Source: a virus. From it: DNA of 22,152 bases. The stretch covers positions 1 to 22,152 of IMG/VR virus record IMGVR_UViG_3300005913_000107; one strand, 5' to 3'. Position 1 is the first letter of the stretch. Every line of letters starts with the position of its first letter. The notes under the pieces were generated by a model. The model was not told the origin of the DNA and did no database searches. It saw only the letters and a list, made by a program, of their open reading frames with translations. The position numbers and the translations under genes were made by a program. Positions 1 through 10,040 of the stretch are shown one piece after another.

Positions 1-3000
1 AATTAAAAAGTTTTCATCTGTACTGATTCTTAGACTTTCTCCAAGTCTACTTGTATTGTCGTCGTTGTTGGTCATTGTAAGAGAAGATTGTATTTGGAAT
101 GTATCTCCCGGAACATTGTCACGTCTGAAGAAAAGATGTATCATTCCTTGACCGCTAGCCGGAGCACTTACAGCCATAAACCTTCCGTCGTTTCTAGCAA
201 CTACACGATGGCCAAATTCTTGATCGTTTGCTTCTGTAGGGCTTTCAATTAATTTAAGTGTATAAGGATCATTTTTTTCATACACAGACCATTTTCCGCT
301 TCCATTGTTGTCAGCAAAAACTCTATCTCCAATGTTGTTGTTTAGTGTATCCTTGTCTTTATATTCGTTGTAACTTAACAAACTGTTGACGTTATTCATT
401 GAACTTACTCTCACTGACACAAACTTATAGACATTACCATATGAATCAAACGTTGATCCGTCTGCTAAAATTCCATTTGTTTGTATTATCGTTGTGCTGT
501 CATAATCAAAAATTATTGTACGATGGTCTGGAATTGTTGCGATTTTATAAACACCGTTAAGGTCAGCAAATTGACTGTTACTAATCAAAACAAAATCATT
601 TTTAGAAAATCCATGACTGTCTGAAAAAATTAATTCTAGTTGTGTCGCATTGTTTAATGGCTCAATGGAAACAATGTTTATTCCAGTATTTGAAATCCTT
701 TGTACGTCCCAGTCTGTGTTTTCTTTCTTGGCTATCCATATCAAGTCATTGTCGTTAATAGCATTTACATCAAGATTTAATAGATCAGTTAGATTGAAAG
801 CAGTATGCTGTACATCCTCTGCTCGAACATATCCTGCAGTTTTATAAGTCTGTACCGTGTCCCTGTCAAACCCTTCTAAGTCGTAATTGTATTTTAAAAA
901 TGTAGTAGAAGCAACATAATCAATTGGTTTTTGATATAAATTTTGTTGTTGGATTGCAACCGATCTAGCAAAGTCTTTTTGTCCTGCAGTATTGTCTAAT
1001 AACTCAATAGATTGTTTGTTGAAGAAAAATTTATCATCATCCATTTCAAACTGTATAGATTTTTTATTATCAACATTGCCTATTTCACCTGCTTTAATCA
1101 TCCATTCCGGATAGATATCTAGACTAATATTTTCTCCGTTGAATTGAGCTTTTAAAAGTCTGTTGATCGCATTAAGAGTTCCTTTTTCTCTAATAAAACC
1201 TTGATAGAATTTGTACTGTGTTACATCATTCACAAAAAGATTTTCTAGATAATTCCTGGATTGATATCCTATTAAATGTTGTGCTAATTTCTGCTGGCCT
1301 TCATCAAAGTTATTTGTTTCTAAATTATAAAAATCATTAAACTGAGATATCTTATAATCAAAATTTGGAATTAATTGAGCACGTGGTTTTTCGCTTTTTA
1401 TCTGCCAGTTTGAATTTTCAAAACCGTCTCCGCTGTTGTGATTAAATTTAGCTACATAAAAATTATTTTGATATTCTACTGTATTCCCTACATAATAATC
1501 TTTATTGTTTTCCCATAAATTAACATTTGCTTCGTCAAAAATAAATCCTGGAGAATAATAATCACCGTTCCACTGGCCTGTTTTCCATCCAACAAGTTTA
1601 AGTCTTTGTTGTCTGAATCCTGTTGTTGGATCAAAAATTATGTCATTAAAAACTGTTTTGTTATCAAAGAGTATCATGTGCTCTTTTTGTACAGCATTCA
1701 TTACAATGTTGAAGATACCTTGCTCTTTGCCTTTAGATACTATTTCAAAATTAGTTCCAACTCGTTTAGTGCTAATTTGTTTTGGAGAAATGTTACTTCC
1801 TTGAGAATCAAGTACTGTGTATTCACCTACAAGATTTGTTAATTTATTAATAACTGAATTTTTTGTAGTTAAACTAAAACCGGCGGCGCCGGCTGAAACA
1901 GTAATTGCTGAACCATTTGCCCAACCCTGTGTGGTCCAATACAAAAATTCTCTTGCCGACATTCTCCAGTCGTTTACTTCTTTAATTTCCGAACTCCATG
2001 TTTCAAAACTAAATCCTTCATTTTTCAGATAGGCTTCATACCCCAACAAGAAATTAACAACGTCTTGTTTTGATTTTAATATTGATCCGTATGTTAGTTG
2101 TTGTTGTTGTTTTCCAAATTCTGTGTAAAATAATGCTTCTGTGTTTCCAATTGTGAACTTTTTATTATTTCCATTTTTAATTACAGGAAAATATGTAAAA
2201 TATGGGCTTAACTTATTGTAACCTATAACTTTGTAACCGCCTTCTAGTGTTGAACCGTCGTTGGTAACATCAGTGTTTAATTCAATAAGGACACCTGAAT
2301 AGCTAAATTTATTAACCGGATTAGATGTTCTAAAAAGAATTTTAAAGTTTTCTTCTGGAATGAATTGCGATCCGCTTAACGATGCCGGAGATACACTATC
2401 TGTTAGAATTTTTAAATTATCTTTATCTGTAAATCCGCCTAATTTGTATGCTAACTGAACATTTAGGTTTTTCATTTTATTATAGAAAAATACAGCTGGA
2501 TCTAAATTATTCTTTATTAGATAGTTTACAACAAAAGGTTGATAGCCAGTTGTTTGATGTCTTGTAACTGCACCTGTAACCAAATCCGTAGTTGTTTCGA
2601 GGTGATAATATATTGATGATAATCTTTGTCTAATTCCAGTATCTTTATCTACTAAATTATTCGCCGTGTTTACTGTAAGTTTTGAATTGTCCAAATATAG
2701 ACTAAAAAATTTAGCCGGCTTGGTCAATGCCAACATTCTCATCACTGCAAATGGGTATTGGGCACTTCTTCTCCATGCCGTTTCGCCTGGACCTTGATCT
2801 CCAAATTTCCATTCTTTTCTAATATTTGATGAATCAAAAGATTGCAGAAGTTGTGTTCTAACAGGAGTTAACAAATTTCCATTTTCGTCTACCGGTAGAT
2901 AATTTGTAAGACCTGTTCTGGTGTATCTTGCTTTTGTTGTTTGAGTGTGTTTGTCGTAACCTGCTTCTAGGTCTTGCCACATTACAATGTTACCTGCCGA

Positions 3001-6000
3001 GTAAGGAGCCGGACCGTAATTTGTTTCCCAAGTACTAGGTTTTTCCGAATACCCTAACATCTCCCATGGATGTGTGTGAGGTTTGTCAGTGTCGTAGAAG
3101 TAGTTGTATATGCCTCTCCAATGTCCTTGAAGAAACTTATTGTTTAAAGAACTTTTGCTTGTGGAGTAATTGTATGAAAATGCATCTCCGTCAACAAAAT
3201 TTTGTTTTTGATACTGTACAGCATTTACTCCTGCCCAGTTGTAAAAATCTAATGCTAGTATTTCATTTGCTTCGTTGTTTGTATAATCTGTTTTAACATC
3301 GTCCTCAATAAAAGCGGAAGGTCTAACATCCTGCTCAGAAAGAAGTGTGCTGTCATACTCAACTTTTATATTGTTGTATATACGTTTTTCAAATTCTAAA
3401 AGTAAATTGTCTCTATAATCACCATAAGCAATAGTTCTTGAACCGTCGTGTCCTACAATCACATTGGTTGCAGTTCTGTAAGTGTTGTCTAACACCAGCT
3501 CAGGTTTAAATTTAGGATACATTCCCAACTTGGTAGGAGTAGGTGGAACAAAACTTCCAGTTGTATCATTGTAATCTTTGATAAGAACAACATCTCCCAC
3601 AGCAATAGTAGACAATATTTTAATGCTATCGTCCGTTGTGTTAAAGGTGTAGTCGGTTCCTCTGATCAATTGATTATCGTTCAAATAAACATAAACGGCT
3701 CTATTTGATAATTTGCTTATGTTAAATTGACTGTCAATTGCGTACTCAACTTCTAACTCATCTTGCACCGTATATGTTCTTGTTGAACTATTTTCACCGT
3801 ATCCAATCATGTCTTCATAAAAGAAAGGAAAATTATTATTTTTATTCTGTTGAAGACTTGAAATAATTTCATCCAATCTTTCTGCTATAGTGCCGTCATG
3901 GTCTGATCCTGTTTTATATTTGAGAACACTCTCTTTGAATTTCTGATAAGAATTACTACAATAGTCTAGTGCGGCAACAATATTACTTGGTGTATCTATC
4001 AAACTAAAGAAAGCATTTGTCAACGGCGCACTGTGTTGAAGTATTGTTCCGCCTTTTAATTTAACATTAGGTAGATCTCTTAAATTAGTATTTCCTGGAA
4101 ACTCTTCTCCAATAATATCTATATTTTTTTCATGTATATCATGCAAGTGATTTAAGATTTGTCCATATGTTAATTCGCCAAAAATAGAATTTAAAGGATT
4201 CACTGACAAATTTTCGGGTACTTCGTAAAGTCCTTTGCCTGCAACTTTTTTAGTTTTACTATATGTTAATATTTTTACCTGATCGCCTACTTTTAATTCC
4301 TTATTAAATTTTACATATTTGTGAAGTGTTCCGTTTTCCAATGTGTAATCGGTAGTTAAATTTTTTCTATTATGATTTACATCAACACTCACTTCTAGGT
4401 CGGCAATGTCCTTACTGTTTTTGTAAACGTCAATAACAAAAAGTTTTTTTTCGTCGGCAATAACATTGTGTGTTTTAATTACACGTTGTTTGCTCTGTTC
4501 TATTCTTTCTATCCAAGCACTTTTGCTATTGTGTGTTGTTTGTCCTGTTGTATAATGTAAGTGTCCAGCACTGTACAACTTTTCTTTGAACGTATCTCCA
4601 CTTTTGTATTCAAAAGAAGACGATAACAAATCCGATGCAAAAACAATATCTCCAACATTGTTAATGGTGTTATATTTTACTTTGATTCCTAGTACTGAAT
4701 CAACCGTCGCCGAATCTGACGTTTGATATTCAAAAACTTTTGCTCCAGTAAAACTACTGGATGGGTATGTTATGGTATCTCCAAATGATACGTGTTCATT
4801 ATCCCAAATGCCAAACAACGGCTGTTGATTTAATTTAGTTTTCTCTTGTCCTGTTTTCCACGTCTCTGTTGATGAATTATAATAAAAAGTTTTTCCCTGA
4901 TTGTTTTTTCCTAATTCTACAAACACACTGTCACCGTCATCTGGTGAGCCGTCGCTCTCTAATGTTAAACTAATTACTTTTGTACTGTTAACTGTAACAA
5001 GATTAAGTTTATAAATTTTATTCTTATACTGTGTGTCTGTGTCGGCGGTAAAAAGAATACGCATTCCATTGGTCATTGTTATCCCGTCGATGATGTACCC
5101 GATGTTGTTTACAATAGTAGACCCAACATCTGTAGTAACCGAATCAACAACAGTAACACTTTTCTTGGCTACCACTCCATGGTCATATAATGCTAATCCA
5201 GAATCAAATTCTATTATCGGACGCTTTGCTCTAGCTGTTTCTAATAGAGCAACCGATGACGCATTAATAGTCGCCGTTGTTTCTACTACATCTTTGTGAA
5301 ACCATCTGTTATATCGAGACCAAGCATTTCCGTCAATACTAGCTCGGTTGATTGTAATATAATCAGGATTGGTTGGTCTATAAAAAGCAATTGAGTATGG
5401 TCTCGAGTCGTATGCAGTTTCGTCGTACAATGTTGTACTTTCTTCGGCATATGCTTCCGGAGTTATTAAGTCTGCTGTGTTTGTGAGTGTTATTGATTCT
5501 CCAACTCCATCAATATAAAATTCTTTAAAAGCGTAATTAACTGTATCTGTTACATTTTGACCAAACTTAATTTTCATTCCGTTTGATAGGCTATAACCGT
5601 TGCTGAAAGTATAATTTTTACATCCTGTTATCTGTTGTGAAACATCTATGTTTGTGGCGTCTGTGATATTTTTAATTTTGATTATACCGTTCATCCCTGA
5701 ATGCGAGCCACACTGATAATGTAGAGTATCCGGAGCATTATCCGGAATAGTAAAAGTTAATGTACCGTTTTTTACACCGTTGTTAGTAACACCAGTATTA
5801 TAAAGTACACTTGTTGACCCGTCTACATCAATCCCTGTCTTATAGGGTTCCGTCATTAGATAGAAAGGATGTGTATCCGAATCCTTAACAAACTTGTATG
5901 TATTTCCTCTATACAAAGTTATTTGCGGATTGTCTGTTGTTCCGTATGTTGAAAATCTATAAGAACCTGATCCGTTGGTTGTAAGAGATATTTCGTATAT

Positions 6001-6531
6001 TGCAGACGGTCCTATTGAGCTTACAAGAATTGGGTTTGGTCCTTCCGGTAACCAATAATATTCTCTATAGTTTATTAACTTGTCTAGGTCTACTGCTGAA
6101 TTCCAGTTGTATACTTTTTCTTCGGTTAATCTACCATGGTTCTCAACGTTACCTCCTAGATACGATAGCTGGTTGACAAAGTCGTCGTATGTTGCAGTGA
6201 ACTTAACTTTGTCTTCTGGATTTACACTGCTAGTATCATTGTCTATATAAGTGACTGTTGGTTCTAATTGATAGTTTGTTCTTGCTTCACTAGTGGCATC
6301 GATGTAATTGTCTGCCACTTTTCGTGTGTAAGAATATTTTCTTCCAATAAAACCGTCCAAACGTTCTAGGCTTCCTTTTTGTATTAAAGGATCTAGTGTT
6401 GACGACAGGAATCGTTGATTGTTATCTGTTCTGTAGTAGGCCGGTAAATGCCCGACCGTTCTTCGGTAGCTTCTTCCGTCTTTGTCTGTGACTACTTCTA
6501 AATTTCTTGTAGATTGATTATCATCTGCCAT
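1..6531 (-). CDS. Giant virion structural protein, probably baseplate or tail periphery (3' end outside window)
   Basis: The reading frame is open for 2177 codons from an ATG at 6531 to the left edge with no stop seen, so the C terminus is missing. The start lies two bases after the gp6 stop, in the place T4 uses for wedge gene 7, but no convincing gp7 similarity was recognised. Modules that can be seen are: a cupredoxin-like segment at about residues 195-290 (His221 in DTHPFYLM, then Cys274, His277 and Met280 in HYQCGSHSGMNG); a segment near 1018-1050 with GHDGSRTIAYGDYRDN, a type I recall from marine T4-like phage structural proteins; a CBM5/12-like aromatic motif at about 1673-1709 (Trp-Tyr-Tyr-Tyr-Tyr-Trp spacing); and the start of an FG-GAP-like beta-propeller at about 2104-2177 (QEFGHRVVARNDGRFMAVSAP, then SRLGESLRIS). 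Size, mosaic build and operon position point to a large wedge or fibre-network protein. The exact role is unknown. Confidence 0.85.
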   Translation of the reverse strand, partial: MADDNQSTRNLEVVTDKDGRSYRRTVGHLPAYYRTDNNQRFLSSTLDPLIQKGSLERLDGFIGRKYSYTRKVADNYIDATSEARTNYQLEPTVTYIDNDTSSVNPEDKVKFTATYDDFVNQLSYLGGNVENHGRLTEEKVYNWNSAVDLDKLINYREYYWLPEGPNPILVSSIGPSAIYEISLTTNGSGSYRFSTYGTTDNPQITLYRGNTYKFVKDSDTHPFYLMTEPYKTGIDVDGSTSVLYNTGVTNNGVKNGTLTFTIPDNAPDTLHYQCGSHSGMNGIIKIKNITDATNIDVSQQITGCKNYTFSNGYSLSNGMKIKFGQNVTDTVNYAFKEFYIDGVGESITLTNTADLITPEAYAEESTTLYDETAYDSRPYSIAFYRPTNPDYITINRASIDGNAWSRYNRWFHKDVVETTATINASSVALLETARAKRPIIEFDSGLALYDHGVVAKKSVTVVDSVTTDVGSTIVNNIGYIIDGITMTNGMRILFTADTDTQYKNKIYKLNLVTVNSTKVISLTLESDGSPDDGDSVFVELGKNNQGKTFYYNSSTETWKTGQEKTKLNQQPLFGIWDNEHVSFGDTITYPSSSFTGAKVFEYQTSDSATVDSVLGIKVKYNTINNVGDIVFASDLLSSSFEYKSGDTFKEKLYSAGHLHYTTGQTTHNSKSAWIERIEQSKQRVIKTHNVIADEKKLFVIDVYKNSKDIADLEVSVDVNHNRKNLTTDYTLENGTLHKYVKFNKELKVGDQVKILTYSKTKKVAGKGLYEVPENLSVNPLNSIFGELTYGQILNHLHDIHEKNIDIIGEEFPGNTNLRDLPNVKLKGGTILQHSAPLTNAFFSLIDTPSNIVAALDYCSNSYQKFKESVLKYKTGSDHDGTIAERLDEIISSLQQNKNNNFPFFYEDMIGYGENSSTRTYTVQDELEVEYAIDSQFNISKLSNRAVYVYLNDNQLIRGTDYTFNTTDDSIKILSTIAVGDVVLIKDYNDTTGSFVPPTPTKLGMYPKFKPELVLDNTYRTATNVIVGHDGSRTIAYGDYRDNLLLEFEKRIYNNIKVEYDSTLLSEQDVRPSAFIEDDVKTDYTNNEANEILALDFYNWAGVNAVQYQKQNFVDGDAFSYNYSTSKSSLNNKFLQGHWRGIYNYFYDTDKPHTHPWEMLGYSEKPSTWETNYGPAPYSAGNIVMWQDLEAGYDKHTQTTKARYTRTGLTNYLPVDENGNLLTPVRTQLLQSFDSSNIRKEWKFGDQGPGETAWRRSAQYPFAVMRMLALTKPAKFFSLYLDNSKLTVNTANNLVDKDTGIRQRLSSIYYHLETTTDLVTGAVTRHQTTGYQPFVVNYLIKNNLDPAVFFYNKMKNLNVQLAYKLGGFTDKDNLKILTDSVSPASLSGSQFIPEENFKILFRTSNPVNKFSYSGVLIELNTDVTNDGSTLEGGYKVIGYNKLSPYFTYFPVIKNGNNKKFTIGNTEALFYTEFGKQQQQLTYGSILKSKQDVVNFLLGYEAYLKNEGFSFETWSSEIKEVNDWRMSAREFLYWTTQGWANGSAITVSAGAAGFSLTTKNSVINKLTNLVGEYTVLDSQGSNISPKQISTKRVGTNFEIVSKGKEQGIFNIVMNAVQKEHMILFDNKTVFNDIIFDPTTGFRQQRLKLVGWKTGQWNGDYYSPGFIFDEANVNLWENNKDYYVGNTVEYQNNFYVAKFNHNSGDGFENSNWQIKSEKPRAQLIPNFDYKISQFNDFYNLETNNFDEGQQKLAQHLIGYQSRNYLENLFVNDVTQYKFYQGFIREKGTLNAINRLLKAQFNGENISLDIYPEWMIKAGEIGNVDNKKSIQFEMDDDKFFFNKQSIELLDNTAGQKDFARSVAIQQQNLYQKPIDYVASTTFLKYNYDLEGFDRDTVQTYKTAGYVRAEDVQHTAFNLTDLLNLDVNAINDNDLIWIAKKENTDWDVQRISNTGINIVSIEPLNNATQLELIFSDSHGFSKNDFVLISNSQFADLNGVYKIATIPDHRTIIFDYDSTTIIQTNGILADGSTFDSYGNVYKFVSVRVSSMNNVNSLLSYNEYKDKDTLNNNIGDRVFADNNGSGKWSVYEKNDPYTLKLIESPTEANDQEFGHRVVARNDGRFMAVSAPASGQGMIHLFFRRDNVPGDTFQIQSSLTMTNNDDNTSRLGESLRISTDENFLI

Positions 6532-6533
6532 CT

Positions 6534-9500
6534 TTAGTAACCTGTACCACTACTTCCCGAACTCGAATTGCTTCCAGACCCGTATGTTGAAGTGGTAACC
6601 GAAGATACTGCCGATGATGATCTTGTGTTATTTGTTATTGACGTAGTTGATGTTACAACTGTGCCTGAAGCTTCTAACTGGTTTGCTCCTAAGGCATCAA
6701 TTATTGAAACATCATCAACTGTGGCTCCACTGATGAAAATTTCGTCTGACGCAGAACTAATTTGGAATAAAGATCCAAACGATTGTCCCGATTGATTTGG
6801 CACAATAACTGCTGTCAATAGATCCGGCGCAACTTCACGATGTATGTAAGCGGCCAGTTCCGTGAAATAAAAAGTATCTCCAAAATCCCAGTTTTCTAAA
6901 GCAAAAAATCTGTTTATTGCCTGTATAACTTTTGTTTTAATAATTGCATTACTAACGTTTGTATCGGGATTTTTAACAACTTTAAAAGTTGCTTGTAATT
7001 CTTCAACGGAGTTTTTTCCAAATAAGATTTTGTATTTTACCGATCTGTATATGATTTGATCACTTAGACCTTTTACAGGATTTAATTTAGCATCATAGCT
7101 TATTCTTAACTGGTCACTAGTGCTAGGAGAAGGACGGGTGCCTCCTTCTACTAACCAGGTTCGGTAATTAGTGTCGTATGTTCTTTCTAACATATAGATA
7201 TCAACTATATTGCTAACACTTGGATCTATTCTAGATCCTTGTCCTGCATGATGTTTATATTGAAAATCAATTGTGTTTCTACCAGATCTAACAATATAAT
7301 TTGTTGTTGTTGTTAAAGTTTGTGTTGTAGAACTATATTTCTTGATGACATCTTCAGCAGGATCACTAAAATAAAACAACTGGCCGTCGGTGTATGTGCC
7401 CGGCACAATAATATCTATTTCGTTTGCTGTTACAACAAAGTTAGATGCGTCATACGGCTTAAATCTTTCAATGTTGTTATAAGAAATATATTTTTCAAAA
7501 AATACATATTTTGTAGTTGGTGAAACAGTTGGCTCAACAATGATATCAAATATTTCTGGATTGTCTACTACCCCGTCATCGTCTGAATCAAAAAATCCTA
7601 CTTCGACTTTTCTATTATCTTGATAACCATCTGCTTCTTGAATTGTGTTGGTCACTTGCCAATATATTGGATACCCTACAGCAGTTGACGATGATAAAAT
7701 TAAATTATTTTTTAAAACTTTTACATAATCTTTTACTAATTGTCCTGTTCTGTAATCATAAATTCTTTCTTCGATATCATAATGAAATTTATTTTGTCCT
7801 TCCGATTCAAAAAGATATTTTAATCCTCTGTAAGTAACTGTGTATGTATTTCCATCGTTTGTAAATTTAAACCACCAACTAGCATCTAAACTAGTTTCTG
7901 TGTTGTCTCCTTCGTTTGTTAAACTGAAATCGTTTATTGTGTTCAGGTTTGAAGATGTAATAAATTTCCATTCAGTGTTCTCTGAATCAAATCTTAATGC
8001 AAATGTTTCGTATGCTTCAATTTTGTTTTGTATATCAGTTTTAAGTTCAGCCGTAAATGTTGTTAAAAACGGAGGTATCACAGCATTTACTATAGAGTTT
8101 GCTGGAACAATATTTGCTAATGTAAGCGGACCTACTCCTGATTCTAAATTACCTAAACCGCCATTAGCACCGTCGCCAACAACACCAGTTGTTTTTGCCC
8201 AAAGTCTATCTTGTGCATTATTTGTTCCCCCGGTGACTAGTCTTCCGTTTAAGAATTCTCTCGTATCCGGTGATGTAAATTTTATAAGAGATCCTGCTTT
8301 TACATATTGTAAATTATTTGTACTGTATTCACCAACTACCATAGGACCGCTGGCATTGAAATAACCTGTGTTTGTGTTTGTTCCAGTTGTAGTACTGACC
8401 CAAGTAGCACCCAGAGGTGTAATATCTTTTGTTGTGTATTTTAGATAATAAAATTGTCTCGAATATGCGTTTTTTAATTTTGCTTCTACCAATGTATTAA
8501 GTGTATTTAAAATGTCAGTTTTATTTGAAAATGTAAAAGTAAATGTTGGCGATGTTTCTTCTCTATAAAGTATGCCATCATCGGCAATAGTTGACACTTG
8601 AGAATATGCTCCAGTTGGATCAATTATATCCTTAGCCCTTGATATACCCGACGCTGTTCTGTTGACTGATTTTATTTTAACAATTTCTTGAGAAGCACTT
8701 AAAGGTACTATATTATAATCTTCTGCAGTTATCATTCTATTTTGTGAATAATATGTCTGCGGAGCATTTTCTCTTATCGAGTCGTTACTTTCTGTTGCTG
8801 AAGAATTGTAAACTGATTGTTTTAAACTTACTGTAATACTAGCAACCTGGCTTGCACCATTTCTATCTAGATACGGTAAATCAAATTGTACATTTTGTAT
8901 GTCTGTTGATTTGATAGTATATTTTTCGTTATCACTTATTCTGTGGTATGCTCTAAACGACCCCGACGGAAGGTTAGCAAAATTTCCATCACCAAATACA
9001 AGATCAACCGAATCGTTGTTTTTTGTGATCACGTTGTAAACATCTCGTTCACCGGTAGACAAACTATTATAGATTGTATTATTTCCTGCTACACTAGGAA
9101 CCTTTGTCCATAACTTTGAAACTTGATTTAGATTGTCAAGGCTGTAAAGCCATACATCGGTATCGTTAATGTTATTAACATTAATATTTTGTACGAAATT
9201 GGTTGTTGCTTGATCGATTGAAAATTCGGTATTTGTTAATGATCCTTGTTTAAACAGAACAAAAAATCCTGTGTTGTTTGACGAATCACCTGCACCGTCT
9301 GTTCTGTATAGGTAACTAAATCCGTCTCCGGGTACTGGTTGCTTTTCGTATATAGATTCGCTTGACGAAACTGTTGACGGAAGAATTTCAAAATTTCTTG
9401 TTACACCGTTAACTGGTTTTACAAATTTGTAAATTGGCAGGTCAACATTAATACTGTTTGATGTATAAACTTCTGTTGTTATTCCTCCAACTGATGTTGA

Positions 9501-10025
9501 TTCTAAAGGTTTTCCAAATTTTTGTTCAGTAAAGTTTAATGAGTTTAGTATTGATATAAATTGTTCTCTATAATTTCCGTTTGTTGGATCATTCCATACT
9601 ATTGATGTATTTGCTAGATTGTTTCCAGTTGGATCAATCACTGCTTCTGTTGTTGAAATAGAATCTATCTTTAATAAACCGGTAGCACACTGATTTCGTT
9701 TGGCATTATAATTAATTAATCTTGCTAATCTTAATATAGAATTTCTTCTTTCGGCAGTTTCTAAAAAGTTTTCTCTAGCATTTAGATCTACTCTGAAAGA
9801 TAATGACTGAGATATGTAAGCTATCAAATCTATTAATGCCACATATTCAGAACTCTCTACAAAATCATTGAAATCATCTGGATAGTTTTCTTTGATGTAC
9901 GACACCATTGTACGTCTGATGGTTTCAAAATCGTAACTTTTGAAATCAGCTTTTTGAAAAGATCTATAGATCTTTCTCCAATCTTCCGCAACTAATAATC
10001 TGTTTTGTCTGTCTGTGGTAGCCAT
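6534..10025 (-). CDS. 6: Baseplate wedge subunit gp6
   Basis: Homologue of T4 gp6, which forms the iris-like ring linking the baseplate wedges. The N terminus (MATTDRQNRLLVAEDWRKIY, then an early helical part with SSEYVALIDLIAYISQSLSF) and the C-terminal segment (ALENWDFGDTFYFTELAAYI, followed by HREVAPDLLTAVIVP and FGSLFQI) are characteristic of the family. At 1163 residues it is much longer than T4 gp6 (about 660); the extra length lies in the middle and in a Ser/Thr/Gly-rich tail of about 40 residues. The ATG at 10025 is preferred over an in-frame ATG at 10037 because MATTDRQNR is the typical start and because the late promoter at 10041-10048 would begin transcription downstream of 10037. 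No Shine-Dalgarno is visible. The start codon lies inside an inverted repeat (10022-10040). Confidence 0.93.
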   Translation of the reverse strand: MATTDRQNRLLVAEDWRKIYRSFQKADFKSYDFETIRRTMVSYIKENYPDDFNDFVESSEYVALIDLIAYISQSLSFRVDLNARENFLETAERRNSILRLARLINYNAKRNQCATGLLKIDSISTTEAVIDPTGNNLANTSIVWNDPTNGNYREQFISILNSLNFTEQKFGKPLESTSVGGITTEVYTSNSINVDLPIYKFVKPVNGVTRNFEILPSTVSSSESIYEKQPVPGDGFSYLYRTDGAGDSSNNTGFFVLFKQGSLTNTEFSIDQATTNFVQNINVNNINDTDVWLYSLDNLNQVSKLWTKVPSVAGNNTIYNSLSTGERDVYNVITKNNDSVDLVFGDGNFANLPSGSFRAYHRISDNEKYTIKSTDIQNVQFDLPYLDRNGASQVASITVSLKQSVYNSSATESNDSIRENAPQTYYSQNRMITAEDYNIVPLSASQEIVKIKSVNRTASGISRAKDIIDPTGAYSQVSTIADDGILYREETSPTFTFTFSNKTDILNTLNTLVEAKLKNAYSRQFYYLKYTTKDITPLGATWVSTTTGTNTNTGYFNASGPMVVGEYSTNNLQYVKAGSLIKFTSPDTREFLNGRLVTGGTNNAQDRLWAKTTGVVGDGANGGLGNLESGVGPLTLANIVPANSIVNAVIPPFLTTFTAELKTDIQNKIEAYETFALRFDSENTEWKFITSSNLNTINDFSLTNEGDNTETSLDASWWFKFTNDGNTYTVTYRGLKYLFESEGQNKFHYDIEERIYDYRTGQLVKDYVKVLKNNLILSSSTAVGYPIYWQVTNTIQEADGYQDNRKVEVGFFDSDDDGVVDNPEIFDIIVEPTVSPTTKYVFFEKYISYNNIERFKPYDASNFVVTANEIDIIVPGTYTDGQLFYFSDPAEDVIKKYSSTTQTLTTTTNYIVRSGRNTIDFQYKHHAGQGSRIDPSVSNIVDIYMLERTYDTNYRTWLVEGGTRPSPSTSDQLRISYDAKLNPVKGLSDQIIYRSVKYKILFGKNSVEELQATFKVVKNPDTNVSNAIIKTKVIQAINRFFALENWDFGDTFYFTELAAYIHREVAPDLLTAVIVPNQSGQSFGSLFQISSASDEIFISGATVDDVSIIDALGANQLEASGTVVTSTTSITNNTRSSSAVSSVTTSTYGSGSNSSSGSSGTGY

Positions 10026-10040
10026 TGTATAATACAATGG
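10022..10040 (-). promoter_or_regulatory. Perfect inverted repeat containing the gp6 start codon (possible translational switch)
   Basis: On the minus strand the sequence is CCATTGTATTATACAATGG: 8-base arms that pair perfectly around a 3-base TTA loop. The ATG of gp6 (10025-10023) is in the 3' arm. The late promoter box ends at 10041, so a late transcript starting about 6-7 bases further on would lack most of the 5' arm and leave the AUG free. A transcript reading through from gp25 would carry both arms and could hide it. This resembles the known T4 gene e arrangement; that it works this way here is inference. Confidence 0.6.

Noticed and set aside
1864-1895. GC-rich inverted-repeat-like patch (CCGGCGGCGCCGG) in the giant gene
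   Set aside because: It encodes Ala/Gly-rich codons in frame (VSAGAAGF), the symmetry is imperfect and there is no T tract, so it is not a convincing terminator or site.
7840-8364. 174-codon plus-strand frame inside gp6
   Set aside because: It is the longest of many plus-strand frames opposite the baseplate genes, but it lies fully within the well-supported gp6 frame, has no recognisable motif or ribosome site, and its composition mirrors the opposite coding strand.
10005-10033. Plus-strand TTGTCT-17-TATAAT resembling a sigma-70 promoter at the gp6 start
   Set aside because: The -10 match is a by-product of the conserved minus-strand ATTATACA segment and the inverted repeat, the -35 is weak (4 of 6), and no plus-strand gene follows for 6 kb. 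An antisense promoter is possible but not supported.
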